From positions 4,266,501 to 4,330,500 of the forward strand of contig JAZARR010000159.1 in the NCBI GenBank assembly GCA_037389465.1: a stretch of 64,000 nucleotides of DNA, read 5' to 3'. Source of the DNA: Baylisascaris procyonis. Its lineage: Eukaryota > Nematoda > Chromadorea > Rhabditida > Ascarididae. Of the stretch, positions 1-12,100 are shown in pieces (the first letter of the stretch is position 1; each line of letters starts with the position of its first letter). The translations under genes and the position numbers were made by a program. The notes below the pieces were generated by a model that had not been told where the DNA came from, searched no databases, and saw only the letters and a list, made by a program, of their open reading frames with translations.

Positions 1-309
1 TCTATCGGCTTCGCTGGATATTGGTTCATACTAAATTGCAAAGTGGTTTGCGGAATACTAGTTCTGCAGTGTTAATATTTCCGACTCCGGCTCTTAGTTC
101 CTAGTTATTCTCCCCTTTTTTATTTATTTCGCCATTGGAAAGCGCTTGATGCCCTATAATTACCACACGGGAGAAGAGAAGAGTGGCAGAGAGAAGGGCA
201 GCAGGAGACGTCGCGAATACTTTCGAGAATGCCGAAAAATTGCCTTAGTGTATTACCTTAAATGCTTGTTTGTTTAATAATATCGAATTGCACGAGTGAT
301 TTTTCACAG
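1..309. other. probable intron of the formate-THF ligase gene
   Basis: This stretch precedes the first recognisable exon of the ligase gene. Its 3' end, TTTTCACAG at 301-309, is a good nematode splice acceptor. No ligase-like coding sequence was found within it, so the upstream exons, including the ATP-binding P-loop part of the enzyme, must lie before the window. Confidence 0.5.
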
Positions 310-2681
310 AAAATCTGTTTTAAATCGCTACGTTTACAGATAGAAAATGCGTTGAAGTTCGGAGTGCCAGTTGTTGTCTGCATCAACAAATTCTCATCGG
401 ATACACAAGCTGAACTCGATTTGGTGATATCGAAGGCTTTGAGTAAGTCTGTCTTCTTCCATTCAGCATCGTTATTTTTGCAGTTTACACAGAATCGAGT
501 GCCTTCTACAGTTAAGTAACCCAGCAGTTTACAATATCACTCAGAAATGTGAAGGAAAAGTAATTAATCCCGCAGAAAATGCCACACTAGGAAACACGAG
601 CAGGAAGCTAGTTACACATTGTATTCTGCACCATAATGTGTCCTATTCTAAAGCAGCAGATAATGAGGACTGCTTGCCGAACATGGGACAGATTGTGAAG
701 GAAACGCTGATTACAACATACCCTGGTATACGGCGTATTCTACCTCCATAACATGTCTTATGAATAAAACGGATGCTTTGAAAGCTGAGAGGCAGTGACT
801 GTCCGACGCATACAAGGGGCAAATGGAGCCAATGATTAATGAAGCTGAAGGCAAATAATTCACTTGTAAGATTCATCCTGTTAAACCGCACGAGTTTGAC
901 GCTCTGTCAGCCACCGTTGTTTTTATTTTCAGCGATGCAGCCATTAAGTCCTTGCTGCAACCGAGCGTTTTAGATAGCGCAGTACTAAGAAATATACAAA
1001 CAACAAGCTTCGTCGACCGTGGCATTTTTTTTCTTTAGTCACGGTCCTCATCAGAACGGATACTTTGAAGGTGTCTTATGAAGTGGACTTTTCGCTACTG
1101 TCACCGAAGTAAACACTCAGAGATCAATATCCCCCTCCCCTCTTTGCCTAGTCGATAATTCACTTGCTACGCAGCGAGGGATATCTCCTCGCACAAAGAG
1201 AGGAGGAAATGCATACAGCTGCTTGAGGCAGTCATATCGGGGGTCGTACTTATGTTAGCGAAATTTTATTGGTGCATAATCGTGTCTTCCAGCCGTATGC
1301 CTTTTCAGCGGCTCAACGTTTTCTGTTCATTTGTTTTCTCCCGGCTTTCTTTTATTGAGTCATATATACAATGTCTTTTGAGGCTATGGTGCTACCGGTG
1401 CGGTCGTCTCAGATCACTGGGCCCAAGGAGGTGAAGGAGCCATGCAACTCGCCAAGGCTGTTGTTGATGCGTGCTCACTTCCATCGCACTTCAGGTTTTT
1501 GTTTTCAATTGTCTTTATTGATATTTGTCTACAGAACAGTAGTCTGTAGCTCTCTTCCATGCATATGAATGTAGTTAAGTAAAGGAATCTGGATACACAT
1601 GAAGGATATTGCGCAGCTTTTTCGAGAGCTTATTATTGTGTTTAACTTTCGTTGCTGCAGAATTCTCCAGGTGTATATAAATAGTCAACTGTATATAAAT
1701 CGATACTCATCTCAGTGATGTAAGAAATGTGCAAAAGAAAACACGAATAGAGAAATTTGCACTTAATAGCTTTGTCCGAAGAAGTCATCCATACGTGACA
1801 ACTGTCGCTAGCTTCATTTCGCCGAACGTGTGAATGTTGATGACTGATTCAGATTCTTGTACGACTTGGATCAGAAGCTGGAAAGCAAAATCGAAATCAT
1901 AGCAAAAGAAGTCTATGGTGCCGACGGGATCGAGGTGTTACCTGCAGCAAAAGAAAAACTTGAATTATTCGAGAAACAAGGATTTGGAAAACTCCCTATT
2001 TGCATGGCGAAGACACATCTCTCTCTTTCACACGATCCGACGAAAAAGGGTGCCCCAACAGGTCAGCGATTTTTTTAAGTTGTGCTCTTAAAGGATTGCA
2101 TCAGTCCCTATGTAGTAGTTATGTTCAAACCGAAAGTTATTTTTTAATGGGAAATTAACTTCAGTGTGGTTCACACTTTTATCCGTAATTTTGCGTTTAG
2201 CCAGTAAAAGTCATTTCTACAGGCGGATTCGAGCTCTGATGAGCTTTGTAGAATTGAATTTTTTCCAAATGTTTGAAGTGAAAATAGGTGAATTCGCAGC
2301 TTTTAATTTCGAGTCAGGTAGGCTGAAGAAATTAGAAAAAATTTCACTGTCGACTTTTTAAACAAAAGCTTTTCCATCAGTACTGATCGTTATGCATCAG
2401 TTATAAAAAACCATCTTTTTGCGGAAGATCGTTCATTTCTTCGTTCATTTCACAGTCGTTCATTTCTTCCCTTTTTCAATTTTTATTCACGCATAAGAAG
2501 TCGGTAGTATGATGTTGTAGGTTTCGTGTTGCCAATCCGTGATGCGCGTGCTTCGGTTGGCGCCGGTTTTATTTACCCGCTTTGCGGTGATATGCAGACG
2601 ATGCCCGGCCTATCGACAAGACCTTGCTTCTTTGATATTGACATCGACCCACATACTGAGCAGATCGATGGTCTTTTCTAG
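310..2681 (+). CDS. formate-tetrahydrofolate ligase, C-terminal exons (5' partial)
   Basis: This is the C-terminal part of formate-tetrahydrofolate ligase, which makes 10-formyl-THF from formate, THF and ATP in one-carbon metabolism. Four exons are seen: 310-442, 1383-1494, 1853-2061 and 2521-2681, giving about 204 residues and a TAG stop. All junction phases agree (1, 2, 1). Family blocks in order are the FGVPVVV / INKF / DTQAELDL strand-helix, a [10 protein letters not shown] block, [30 protein letters not shown], then PTG across an intron into [14 protein letters not shown] and the [14 protein letters not shown] tail. The donor of the first exon (A|GTAAGT) is near consensus. The first exon could instead start at 340, where a second AG lies in the same frame. 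The domain occurs in trifunctional MTHFD1, in mitochondrial MTHFD1L and in stand-alone ligases; without the N-terminus I cannot choose. No canonical AATAAA was seen soon after the stop. Confidence 0.92.
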
Positions 2682-5600
2682 GCTGTTCTTTCATCCATTA
2701 TTTTCTTTCAATTTCTTATCGAAGTTGATTACCGTCTTTTAGTCTGTTGTTTATCTTCATTGCCGCATTCACATTTTTCACTTGCATTAATATGTAATTT
2801 GTCCGCTTCTTCCATGCACTGATTTCTTGAATCTTCTTTCTTCTTGGTGCTCTAACTTCTCTTTCCAATCATCCTTTCTCATTGCAGTAAAGAATTTAGA
2901 TTGTTTATAGTCCAAACAAAGCATTTTATTTGGGTGTTATCGTGTGCGACAAGTGTGCTTTGTTAGATTGATAACCATATAAGTTTGCCGTTTATTTTTA
3001 TAAAGCTTATCTTTCTTAACCAGTTCTTTTTATTTTTTATTTTTGCTTTCGAATGAGAGATTACTAGATGGAAGTTTCGAACTGAAATCTAGACAGCAGA
3101 ACGCATTTTGTATAGTGGAAAGGAAAAGAGACGTTTCTTCAAGGTGTTATCACTTCTTCTGAAGCACAGTTGCGATGATATTAAACTGCTCTCAATTTAT
3201 TCAGACGTTCGCATTTTTCGTTCACAAATAATAATTTTCATTGCTATTTGGATTTTCTAAGTGAGGCATTTGTTTTGCGCAGTCGAATGTACTCACTCGA
3301 GGAGTGATTTTGAACATCATAAGCGGTCACTTTGCAAAGCACATTGGCATCTGACATCTTCTTTTGCGTGTAGAATATTCTAGAGTACGGGGTTAGGTTT
3401 TTTTACATGTTGGCTTAAGCGCCGACGTTGTTTTTCGAAGTTCTTTCTTGTATGAACGACCAAAAGAATCGTAAATATCAACCTTTTAGTTCTTACTGCT
3501 TATACAATTGATCGTGGCTTTTGACTTTCGTTATTTTTTCTCCGTAACTTCCCCAAGCATTAACCTGCTTATAGAAGGTGCAGAAAGTTTGATCAAAATG
3601 GCGCCTTCCCAAAATTACAGTTAAATTAGCAGCCGAAGCAAACGCTTCAGCTGCTAATTTTGAAATGTGCTGAATATTCCATCAATATAATTTTTTCCGT
3701 CACAAGCATGGCTGTTGCATTTTGCTAATACTCGAGCGATTAAGTCTGTAATCACGTTTGATATCACATCAATTCGTAATAGGAGAACCCGCTTTTGTTG
3801 CTTTTAGATTTTTACATTGATGAGAGATTTTTATATTGCTATAACAGACAAACTGTTATCGTTAACTTTTATACTTCATTTGTAATGAATTTTATAATAT
3901 ACATTCCGCACTTATAATTTATGCACTTTAAATGCCTTATACCTTTGCCTTGGCTTATAATGTCGAAGAATTTGATATTGTCGATGAATTATTTGCTTTT
4001 TTTTGTTTAAAAAAGAGGGTTTTCCTTTTCGTTTGCTCAGCATATCACTTTCTGTACATTGTTAATCACATATTTAGTTTTAGACACGCTTCACCGGTTG
4101 TGGGCAAGACTGACTGCCAAGTTTCATGATTAATCCAAGTGTCAAAAACCCACACATAAGCCCCATTTAGAAAATTCAGCCTAGTCGGGTACATCGCGTC
4201 ACTAAATCGAGCGTGATGTTGGAGAAGTGGACAGAAGGCTCGCAATAGCGATCGCGCGAGGCCACCCACGTTGTCGACGCAGAGAGTAGTGTGGGCAAAT
4301 AGCTCAGCTGATACACGAAATCTGTTGCCACCCAGCCAACTGACAAAAGTTTGAGTGAGTGTATGCAGTATGCATTTCAAGCTGCAATTTTCCGACATGC
4401 CTGATAAAATTGCCTATTATATATAGCCATTCGCCTTCACAAGTGATGCCTAGAGTAGCTGTCAGCGTTAATTAAGGGAGGGAGGAGGGCGAGGATGGCT
4501 CATACACGAAGAAACTGAAGTTTTTCGACATCGCCTGTAAAATATTATCTCTGGAAAGCAGCAAGGACGCTGGTTGAAATCGCGAAATGCATGGGGTTTA
4601 TGGGATGAAGGTGAGAGTGTGCACAGATCCGCTGAAAAATGAATGTTCATGAGTTAATTGTGTTTCAAAGTGATTAAAGGATTGGATGATATTGGTTTCA
4701 ATGTTCTCTTGCAAGAGTAAGATGTTCGCGTACGTATTAGCTAGTTGGCGGGTTGGGTAATATGAACAAAGCTATGCGCTCCTTTAAGTCCTGAATTACC
4801 TGCGCATGGAGCGCATTAACCGAAAATGTTGTCAGTGCCACAAATACATCCCCATTTACTCAAAGACCGAAAAATTCTGATCACCCTAGGTGTTGATTGA
4901 TCGGGGTTGTCAATCACACGTTCGCATCAATGTATTCTTCATTTTTAGGCAATCTAATGAGTTTCTATTCACTCGCGAATAAAATGATTGAAGCGCTCAT
5001 GGTCCCAAACAGGGCCCTGCGAATACTCATAATCTCGAAACCCATGATTGACCATCATCCCTTCGATGAATACGAACATAATCGACACTAATAAAGCAGT
5101 CTCACCTGCCAGTCGTATCAAAGCGGATAATGCAATATCGTTTTTAGCTGCGTTTTTAATTTTCGCTCTGTTTTGAATGAGTTTCCGGTGTTAGAATCAA
5201 CTTCTCTAATAACCATGTTTCACCAAAGCCCATAAGGTCTGAGCATTGACAGACTTGTGCTCTGTTGTCTATGCTTTAGTAATTCTTAATGACTTCATTA
5301 TTCCACTTCCCCGAATAAAGAGTCATGATGAGAATATGCTCACCGATTCTGTCGAGGACTGTGGCCTATTAATTTCACTGATGGCCCTGTTTCCGAAAAT
5401 AGCCTGCTAGTTTGTTGCTTCGTACAGACGCCGCTTCACCCAGTAATCACCGCTCAATTCCCAATTTTAGAAGGAGCAGAGCGTTGTTGTCTCAAAATTG
5501 TAAAAAATCCAGAGCTAGTCGTTGCAATCCATTCTATTGCGATGGGGCTCAGATCAATGACTTTTGGCTAGGATAGGACTGGGATTTTGACTTCACTTCA

Positions 5601-5849
5601 TGTCACGGTTTAGAAGAAATGTATGCTATATTTTTGGATTTGGTGAACTGTGTGGTAGTGAAAACTGTCCCTCTACGAATACTACGGCGCTTATTGCTCG
5701 AATGTGTTGCTGTCTTCATGCTATCGCTTCGAAGCGATACTTATTATGGAAAGATGGACGGAAAACAAATAAAATGGCATCATTACGGGATGCTTCAAGG
5801 ACTATCGCAAGAGATACGAGAAGTGAGCGAAAGACTGTGAAAAGCGCCA
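2682..5849. other. gene-free intergenic DNA
   Basis: No gene is supported here on either strand. The small open frames match no family I know and lack flanking splice sites of matching phase. The only structured item I see is the hairpin at 3623-3660. A stretch near 4285-4310 resembles a tRNA A-box but does not fold into a cloverleaf. Confidence 0.5.
3623..3660. repeat. short hairpin (17-bp inverted repeat)
   Basis: The arms at 3623-3639 and 3644-3660 are inverted copies with one mismatch, around a 4-nt loop (AAAC). It could be a transposon remnant or a structured RNA stem. Nothing in the sequence shows that it is transcribed. Confidence 0.75.
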
Positions 5850-7430
5850 GGTTTTTTCCGACATCCGCAATGCGTTCTTTAAATTCATGAATAGTAAAAT
5901 CAGGTCGCGTCCTTGCATTGGAATCATAACTACTGATACCGGTTGGTCCCTCTTTGAGGACTTTGCAAAGTCCGAGCAGTTCGCATCATTCTTTAGACAG
6001 ATGTTCAGGAGAGAACGGCATCCTGGCCTCATTTAGTCCACACTTGCAAAATTGCATGGATACCGTCCGGATAGATTTAAAGGTAGCAAGAGAAGACATT
6101 TCCGAACTTACTGATAAGATATCATTAACACCAGAGGGTATGCGTTCATGATTTATCAAGAAAGCTGCAGCTGGCATTTGCTACCCTTTGTGTCATCTGT
6201 TCAGACACAGTCTTGTATTAGGTGCTATTCCAAACGCCTGGAAAACTGCAACTATCGTACCATAACCAAAAAAGCCCCTCCTTCCCACCTCACCTAAACC
6301 GTGTCGCCAATTATCGCTGCATTAGCCTCATGTCGTCATTGTGCAAGGTGTTCGAAATTTTTTTAACAAAATCAGCGTTGAGTCATCTCAGCCTTTCTAT
6401 CATCATAAGCGGTAATCAGTACGGCTTTCTTAAAGGAGAGCCTATGCTCATCTGGCTCATGTCATCCTACAATGACTGGTATGAAGCTCTTAATAAGAGT
6501 TTCCAAACGGATGTGGTCTACATTGGATTTGCCTAAGCTTTTGACTCGGTGACACATCACACTGAAGGCTTACTGGGTAGGTGGCACTGTCTTAGCCTGG
6601 TTGAAACTTTTACGTGTGGATGAAGTTTCAGGGTGCAAGTTGGGATTGCTTTATCCTCGTTTCATCCTGTGTTGAGTGGGTTGTGGCATCTCAGCATTTG
6701 TGGGCTTTTTCTATTTCTGCTTTATGTAAATAACATTCCAAATGATTTGTTAACTTCATGCTGACGACATGGAAATATGCAGACTTATTTTTTGAACCTC
6801 AATTGAATCACAAAGTATTATGCCAAGAATGCTTTCACTGGAAGAATGGTCACAGCCATAGTGAGTTGACACCTCCGCGGAAAAGCTCTTTGTCTTTATA
6901 GATAAATTCTTTGATTGAATGTTCTCTGCGTTTAGGTGGTCCCGATTTGCCTAAAAGAATGTGATGATGGATTTGGACGTTTATTTATCACGGCTGGCAT
7001 AGTCACTGTGCTGAAATTTTGCTGAGAGTTGCTCAAGTTGCGAATTGTGTTCTCCAATGAAAAGCAACAGAGTTCACAGAAAATTATTGGAAAGCTTTTG
7101 TTGCTTACTGTCGTCCCATACTGGAATACTGTACTCAAGTTTGGTCATTGAAAAATGACGTTGAGATAATTGAGGAAATTCAACGGCGCTTCATTAATGC
7201 GGCTTTTAAAAAGCATTTATCGAATGCTTAGACATAATTATGCACAGCGACCTCTCATTTTTGAATTGAGACCTCCGTGATATTTTATAGCTCAGTTCGA
7301 ATCAAATATATCCTTCAAGATTGTGAAACGTTTTTCTGGGAATCCTTCCGAGTGTATTCGATCTTTCAAAAATTTCATACTATGCCCGAGGCTACACACA
7401 CTTCAAATTGAAATGAATTGAAGTGATGTG
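5850..7430 (+). mobile_element. decayed CR1/jockey-like LINE, reverse transcriptase relic
   Basis: This is a broken non-LTR retrotransposon with RT-related pieces spread over several frames, in the expected order. About 5880-6010 encodes a pre-RT segment (ASFFRQMFRRER). About 6290-6540 encodes RT core blocks: NYRCISLMSSLCKVFE, QYGFLKGE and TDVVYIGF, then A-F-D-S-V after a stop codon. About 7100-7205 encodes the thumb-end block (YCRPILEYCTQVW, then EEIQRRFINAAF), followed by a degraded tail to about 7.4 kb. Frameshifts and stops separate the blocks and the catalytic FADD-type motif is not intact, so the copy cannot be active. The 5' boundary and any target-site duplication could not be set by eye. 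Assignment to the CR1/jockey group rests on the order and wording of the blocks. Confidence 0.85.
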
Positions 7431-8472
7431 CTCAATTGGTTTTCTTTCCATCTTCTTCTCATTTGGGATTCCTTACCATATCAGTGGTCATTATAGGCAA
7501 CTTGTTGTGATTTCTGAGGCGCTTTAAGCAGTGTGATCTCGCTGCGATATCCATTGCTCGACGGTTGTAACTATAATTTTACACATCTTATTTTCTCCTA
7601 TTCATAACTGCATTAATGATAATATCTACTATTTTTCTCTTTTTTTCTTAGGTTTTAAACGTATGGCTATGTGCTCTGCTTATGGTTACAGATGTTCTTG
7701 TTGTTTCTTTTGCATATTTATTTTGTCGGACACGTGTTCCATGCTTTCTTTACTATAAATGTTTTTGTTTTTTCTTATACGCCAGTTGTCGCATATTTCC
7801 GGTAGTCTGGGGTTGATTACTGAGGTTCTGCGTGTTGCTTCTGCTACATTAAAACCATTGTTTCTCGGCGTTAAGGGCTCTTGTTGTAGGGGAATATCAT
7901 TGTTTGCCCACGACAGCTGTACGATCGTGGGCAAACGAGGTTAGACAGATCCGGGCGCTTTTGATGGTGGGTAAAAGACGGTTGCCACGCCGAAGCTAAC
8001 CGATATATTACAGGCGTTGGTTTCTCGTGCTATTATATGTTTATATCTGTGTTTATGGTTATGTGTGCTGTTATATCCGTTTTTCTTCGTACCATTATGT
8101 TTGAATATTTTTTTTTCATATCGTTGTGCTTTTGTTTCATTTTCTCAGATGTAGCGTTTAGAAAATTGCTCCTACGGGTTTTTCACAGTTTGCCTTGTTT
8201 CATGTTAATGTATTAAACGTCCAAGTGCAATGAAAACTGCACAAGTAAGAGACGTTCTGCTTATCGGACACTCATTTGTCTATTTGGTTGCGTTCACTTC
8301 ACTTTACTGGCAAACTCCTGGTTGGTGCAGTAGTTTTCTTTTTATTTATGCATTGCTTTCTTGTTAATTTTGAATAGTAATGTTGACATTTTAGAGAACC
8401 TTTCTTGTAATCGTTCTTCATAAATGAAATAAGTAGGAGAGTGGGAGTGAATTGAAAACGATTGTGTTCATC
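7431..8472. other. intergenic DNA between LINE relic and LMF2 gene
   Basis: No gene is supported. It contains the 12-bp-arm hairpin at 7902-7936. An open frame at 7759-7944 has no family resemblance. Confidence 0.45.
7902..7936. repeat. perfect 12-bp inverted repeat
   Basis: GTTTGCCCACGA at 7902-7913 is repeated inverted at 7925-7936, around an 11-nt loop. Function is unknown; it may be a remnant of a small palindromic element. Confidence 0.8.
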
Positions 8473-8551
8473 ATGTCTAAGCATAATAAGGGTAGGCTGC
8501 AACAGCTGCTATATATCTCATTTTATATTTTTTGCTCTAATTTTCCACCAG
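8473..8551 (+). CDS. possible first coding exon of the LMF2-like gene
   Basis: An ATG at 8473 opens 26 codons that include a short hydrophobic run (LLYISFYIF) and end in PP plus one G, directly before GTTAGT, a good donor. The phase (1) matches the next exon at 9111, where the joined codon would be Gly and the text would read PP-GLYGENG. That fits the family's P-G-L-Y-G start. The residues before it do not match the family's usual SLY-x-Q segment, so this may be chance. Confidence 0.25.
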
Positions 8552-9110
8552 GTTAGTTCTGTTGTATTTATGCAAGCATCATTATTCGTAATTTTCCATT
8601 GGCATGACTGACTCAATCGAAAAATATCCGATTCATTCTCAGAAATTTTTGTTATTATAATTGAATGAAAGAAAAATCGAACAAGAACTTATTTCCAGAC
8701 GCAAGCATAGTAGTGCCGAAATTCCTTTTCTTAGAAATTATATCGTCCTGTAAGTATTATAAACGTTGACATGGACGGAGTGAGCGTTCTCATACGGATA
8801 GGACAGTATTTCTGTGGAGCTGAGTAAAAGTTGAAGCTGATTTTAAATGGCGATAGAAAGAAGTCGTTTTCTGGAACAGCAGGATCGGTTGTTTTATCCC
8901 TGAGGTCTTGGGCGATGAGAGAGAGAGATGCTCTATCACCGTGAATACAAGCCTCTGTCTTTAGTTTGGTTTACCCGAAAACATCACATAATAAACCACT
9001 GTTTGAGAAAGAACTGTTTGCTTGAAACATATGAAAACTGATCTGGAATTTTGTATTACATAGTCGATACATCTGAAAACCATCCTACTTGACACGTGCA
9101 TTTTTTTAAG

Positions 9111-12100
9111 GGTTATACGGTGAGAATGGTCTTCTACCGGTTGCTTCGAAATTCGCTTGCGGTGAGTGTTTCTTCATACTTGAATTCGTGCAGTAGAAAT
9201 TAGCTGGCTTATATAATGAACCGAGACATGAAGACGGAATGGGAGAGGGGCGGTCGGGGATAGGGCAGGGAAAAAGATGAAGCACGTCGTTCGTTAAGGA
9301 AGCCTAACTGTGGAGGCGTTGTGTTTGAAAGAAATTCCATGATAAAATATGCAGGTCTTAATTGCCTTTTATATTCGATCCTCTCAGATTTTATGAGCAC
9401 TGCTGCGTATCGTCATACAGTATGACCTAAGTTTTTGGGCATAGATTATGGCTCGTTGTTTTTCTTTTTTTTTAAAAACGCGTGTTGCTGGATTTCGGCT
9501 GCTGAGGGGTTTTTTACAGTTGTTTCGGTTTCATCCTGAGAAATCTTGAATAGTTGATGAAGGAGAAGAGTAGGGGAGGGGGAAACTAAACAAAAGCTCC
9601 TCAGTTCATCGATTTTTTCGTTTGCACAAGCGACCGTCCTAATTTTGATGCGTTAATTCATCCTTCTCTAATTATCGCTTAGGAAAGATAAGCAAATGTA
9701 AATGAGAAAAAGTAAAGTCAGGGAATGCAACGAGTTTTCTGTTTTTTTAAATCGCATTTAACTATGACAGAGTTGTTTTTTCAAAATTACTATATGATTC
9801 TGAGCTCTGCTTAAATTGTGTAATGCGATAATGATTAGCCATATGTGATTACTAATTACCCAAGAGGTTGGCCATAATATATGAACTGCACAAAGAATAT
9901 AGGGGAATAAATTGGGTGCAACTAGATTCCATGAGACAACATACAACCAGACAACAAGTATTGAAGTAACCTTTACAGTGGATAACAGGCTTGCGAGTTG
10001 TTATGTAATCTCTGAAGTTTTCTAGTATTGTGTATATTATAGTCTAGTTGTTTTAGCAGTCTCCTCGATGTGTGTGTTTAATGGGGTTGCGGTGTTCTAT
10101 ATAACTGAGCAGAATATGGTTGCATTGTAATTGATGAACTTCAACTTGAAGTGGTTCAGATGCTCATTCGTGTAAAGCGACACGAACCGAGTTGACGATA
10201 CTACCGTTTCTTATAAATACTCTTCGTTTGGCACCATCATTCGCACTTCAAGTGGCACTTCTCTTCGGCATTATCACTGCTAGTCTTTCAGTCTTATTTG
10301 CGCGAATGCGGAATGCAATCACCTATTTCATGCTCTTCCTCATCCATTCCAGCGCATTTCAGGTATAACTTTTCCCTATTATTTCTATCGTTTTTAACCA
10401 TCTATGTACGCTGTGTTTCCTTAATTGTGGAGATTTTTTCGGCCTTTTGGTTTATTCTATAGCCATATTTTAGCAGGTTGATTGTTGTGTGTTCCCATAT
10501 TGCTAATATTCTCTTTTCTTTCATGCAGTACAGATTAATTATGATCACTGTCAGCCACTTTTTACACGAAAACTTCAATTTGGCTTCATTTGGTTAACAT
10601 GCGCGTTAACCTGAGCATTGCTTTGTATATTTTATTGCTGAGATGTTCCTCCTTTACTGCTATCGGTAAATGGAATTTTACGGCTTGTGATCTATATAAA
10701 ATCTCAACTATTTCAACTCTGCATTCACATTCCATTTTTCATAAAAAAATCAGAAAATTTTTCATTTGTTTCAAAGTTCAGCTCCTAAGCAGTATTTTCG
10801 CTCTTGTTCATATGACTGCTTAAAAATTTTTTCTAATTAAGAATACAAATAAGAAGAAACCTTAAAACAGTCTTTGTTTTTTCTGTTGTTCCAACAGAAC
10901 ACTTTTTGTTGCTCTTTGTTGTCTTCAGATTTATGCGTGTTATTTTCTCTTCTCATTCCCCATTATTTTTTCTGCTTTAGAATTATTCTTTAGAAACGGC
11001 CGACAAAGTATTATTCAATAGACAGCTGATGTTTTCATGGATGTTTTGTCAGAATATATCTGGTGCATCTGTGCATCTGTCAGCTTTCGCTGAAAAAAGA
11101 ATTGTTGAAGCTTTTATGTGCTTTAGGTTGGTGATACGTTTCTGTGGTTCCAGTGGGATACGTTGTTACTCGAGGCGGGTGCTCTGTGCTGCCTTCTTGC
11201 GCCGTTTCCTTTTCTCGGTTCTTCACCAGCGGATAATATTTCAATATTTCTGATTCGATGGTTGGTATTCCGTTTGATGTATGCGTCAGGAGTTGTCAAG
11301 TTAACAAGTCAATGTCCCGCTTGGTGGAGCTTGACAGGTTAGCAACACCTGCATCAATTTTTTTTCTCGTAACTTAAAACTTGAGTGGGATAGGCAAGTC
11401 TTCTTTCTATCTGAGATTCTCAAAGTGGCCTTTATTTATGACAGTAGCATTTCGGACTATCGACCGTAGTTTTTAGACAATTTTCCACCTCACTGTTTTT
11501 GACAACAATTTATGATGACTTTTTTTTTGCGAACGTTGTGACTCAGTGATTGATTCCCAAACTGCTAGAAATCACTTGAAATAGTGAATTTGAAATTCGG
11601 GCGTTAAAGTTGTGAGATAAAAAAGAGATCTCATTTGAATGATTCACAAGTGGTCAGCTTTGTTTTAACGAGAAAAAGCATTTTTGCATTATTTGTCTTT
11701 ATTCTTCGTGAAGTTTTCAAGCCATTTCGAATACTCGTTTGACTATTAATTGTAATAAAATACTCTTCCTGAGAATATTATGAAGAATGATTAGGTGCTA
11801 TCTTTAGTGATAATATTGCTAACCTGATGCATGATTATTGACAATTATTCTGTCGCAAATGATTTAGTTGTTGGATGTAAATGATTGTTGTTGATGCCTT
11901 TCGATTGAGTAAGTGTTGGCTTCAATCTTGGCGCTGGTTGTTGGCGATTTTTTCGAAATTCTTGCTTATGTTTTAGCTAAATCTCTCTAAATCTCTCTTT
12001 GTTTTGCTGCATATGCTCATCTGTTTGACGTAAATATATTAATTCATTTTTTTAAAAACTTTTTTTCAGTGAGATGAAAGTATGGCACATACGTTGGATT

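Noticed and set aside
4280..4345. A-box-like segment (TAGCTCAGCTGATA).
   Set aside because: No matching B-box or cloverleaf follows.
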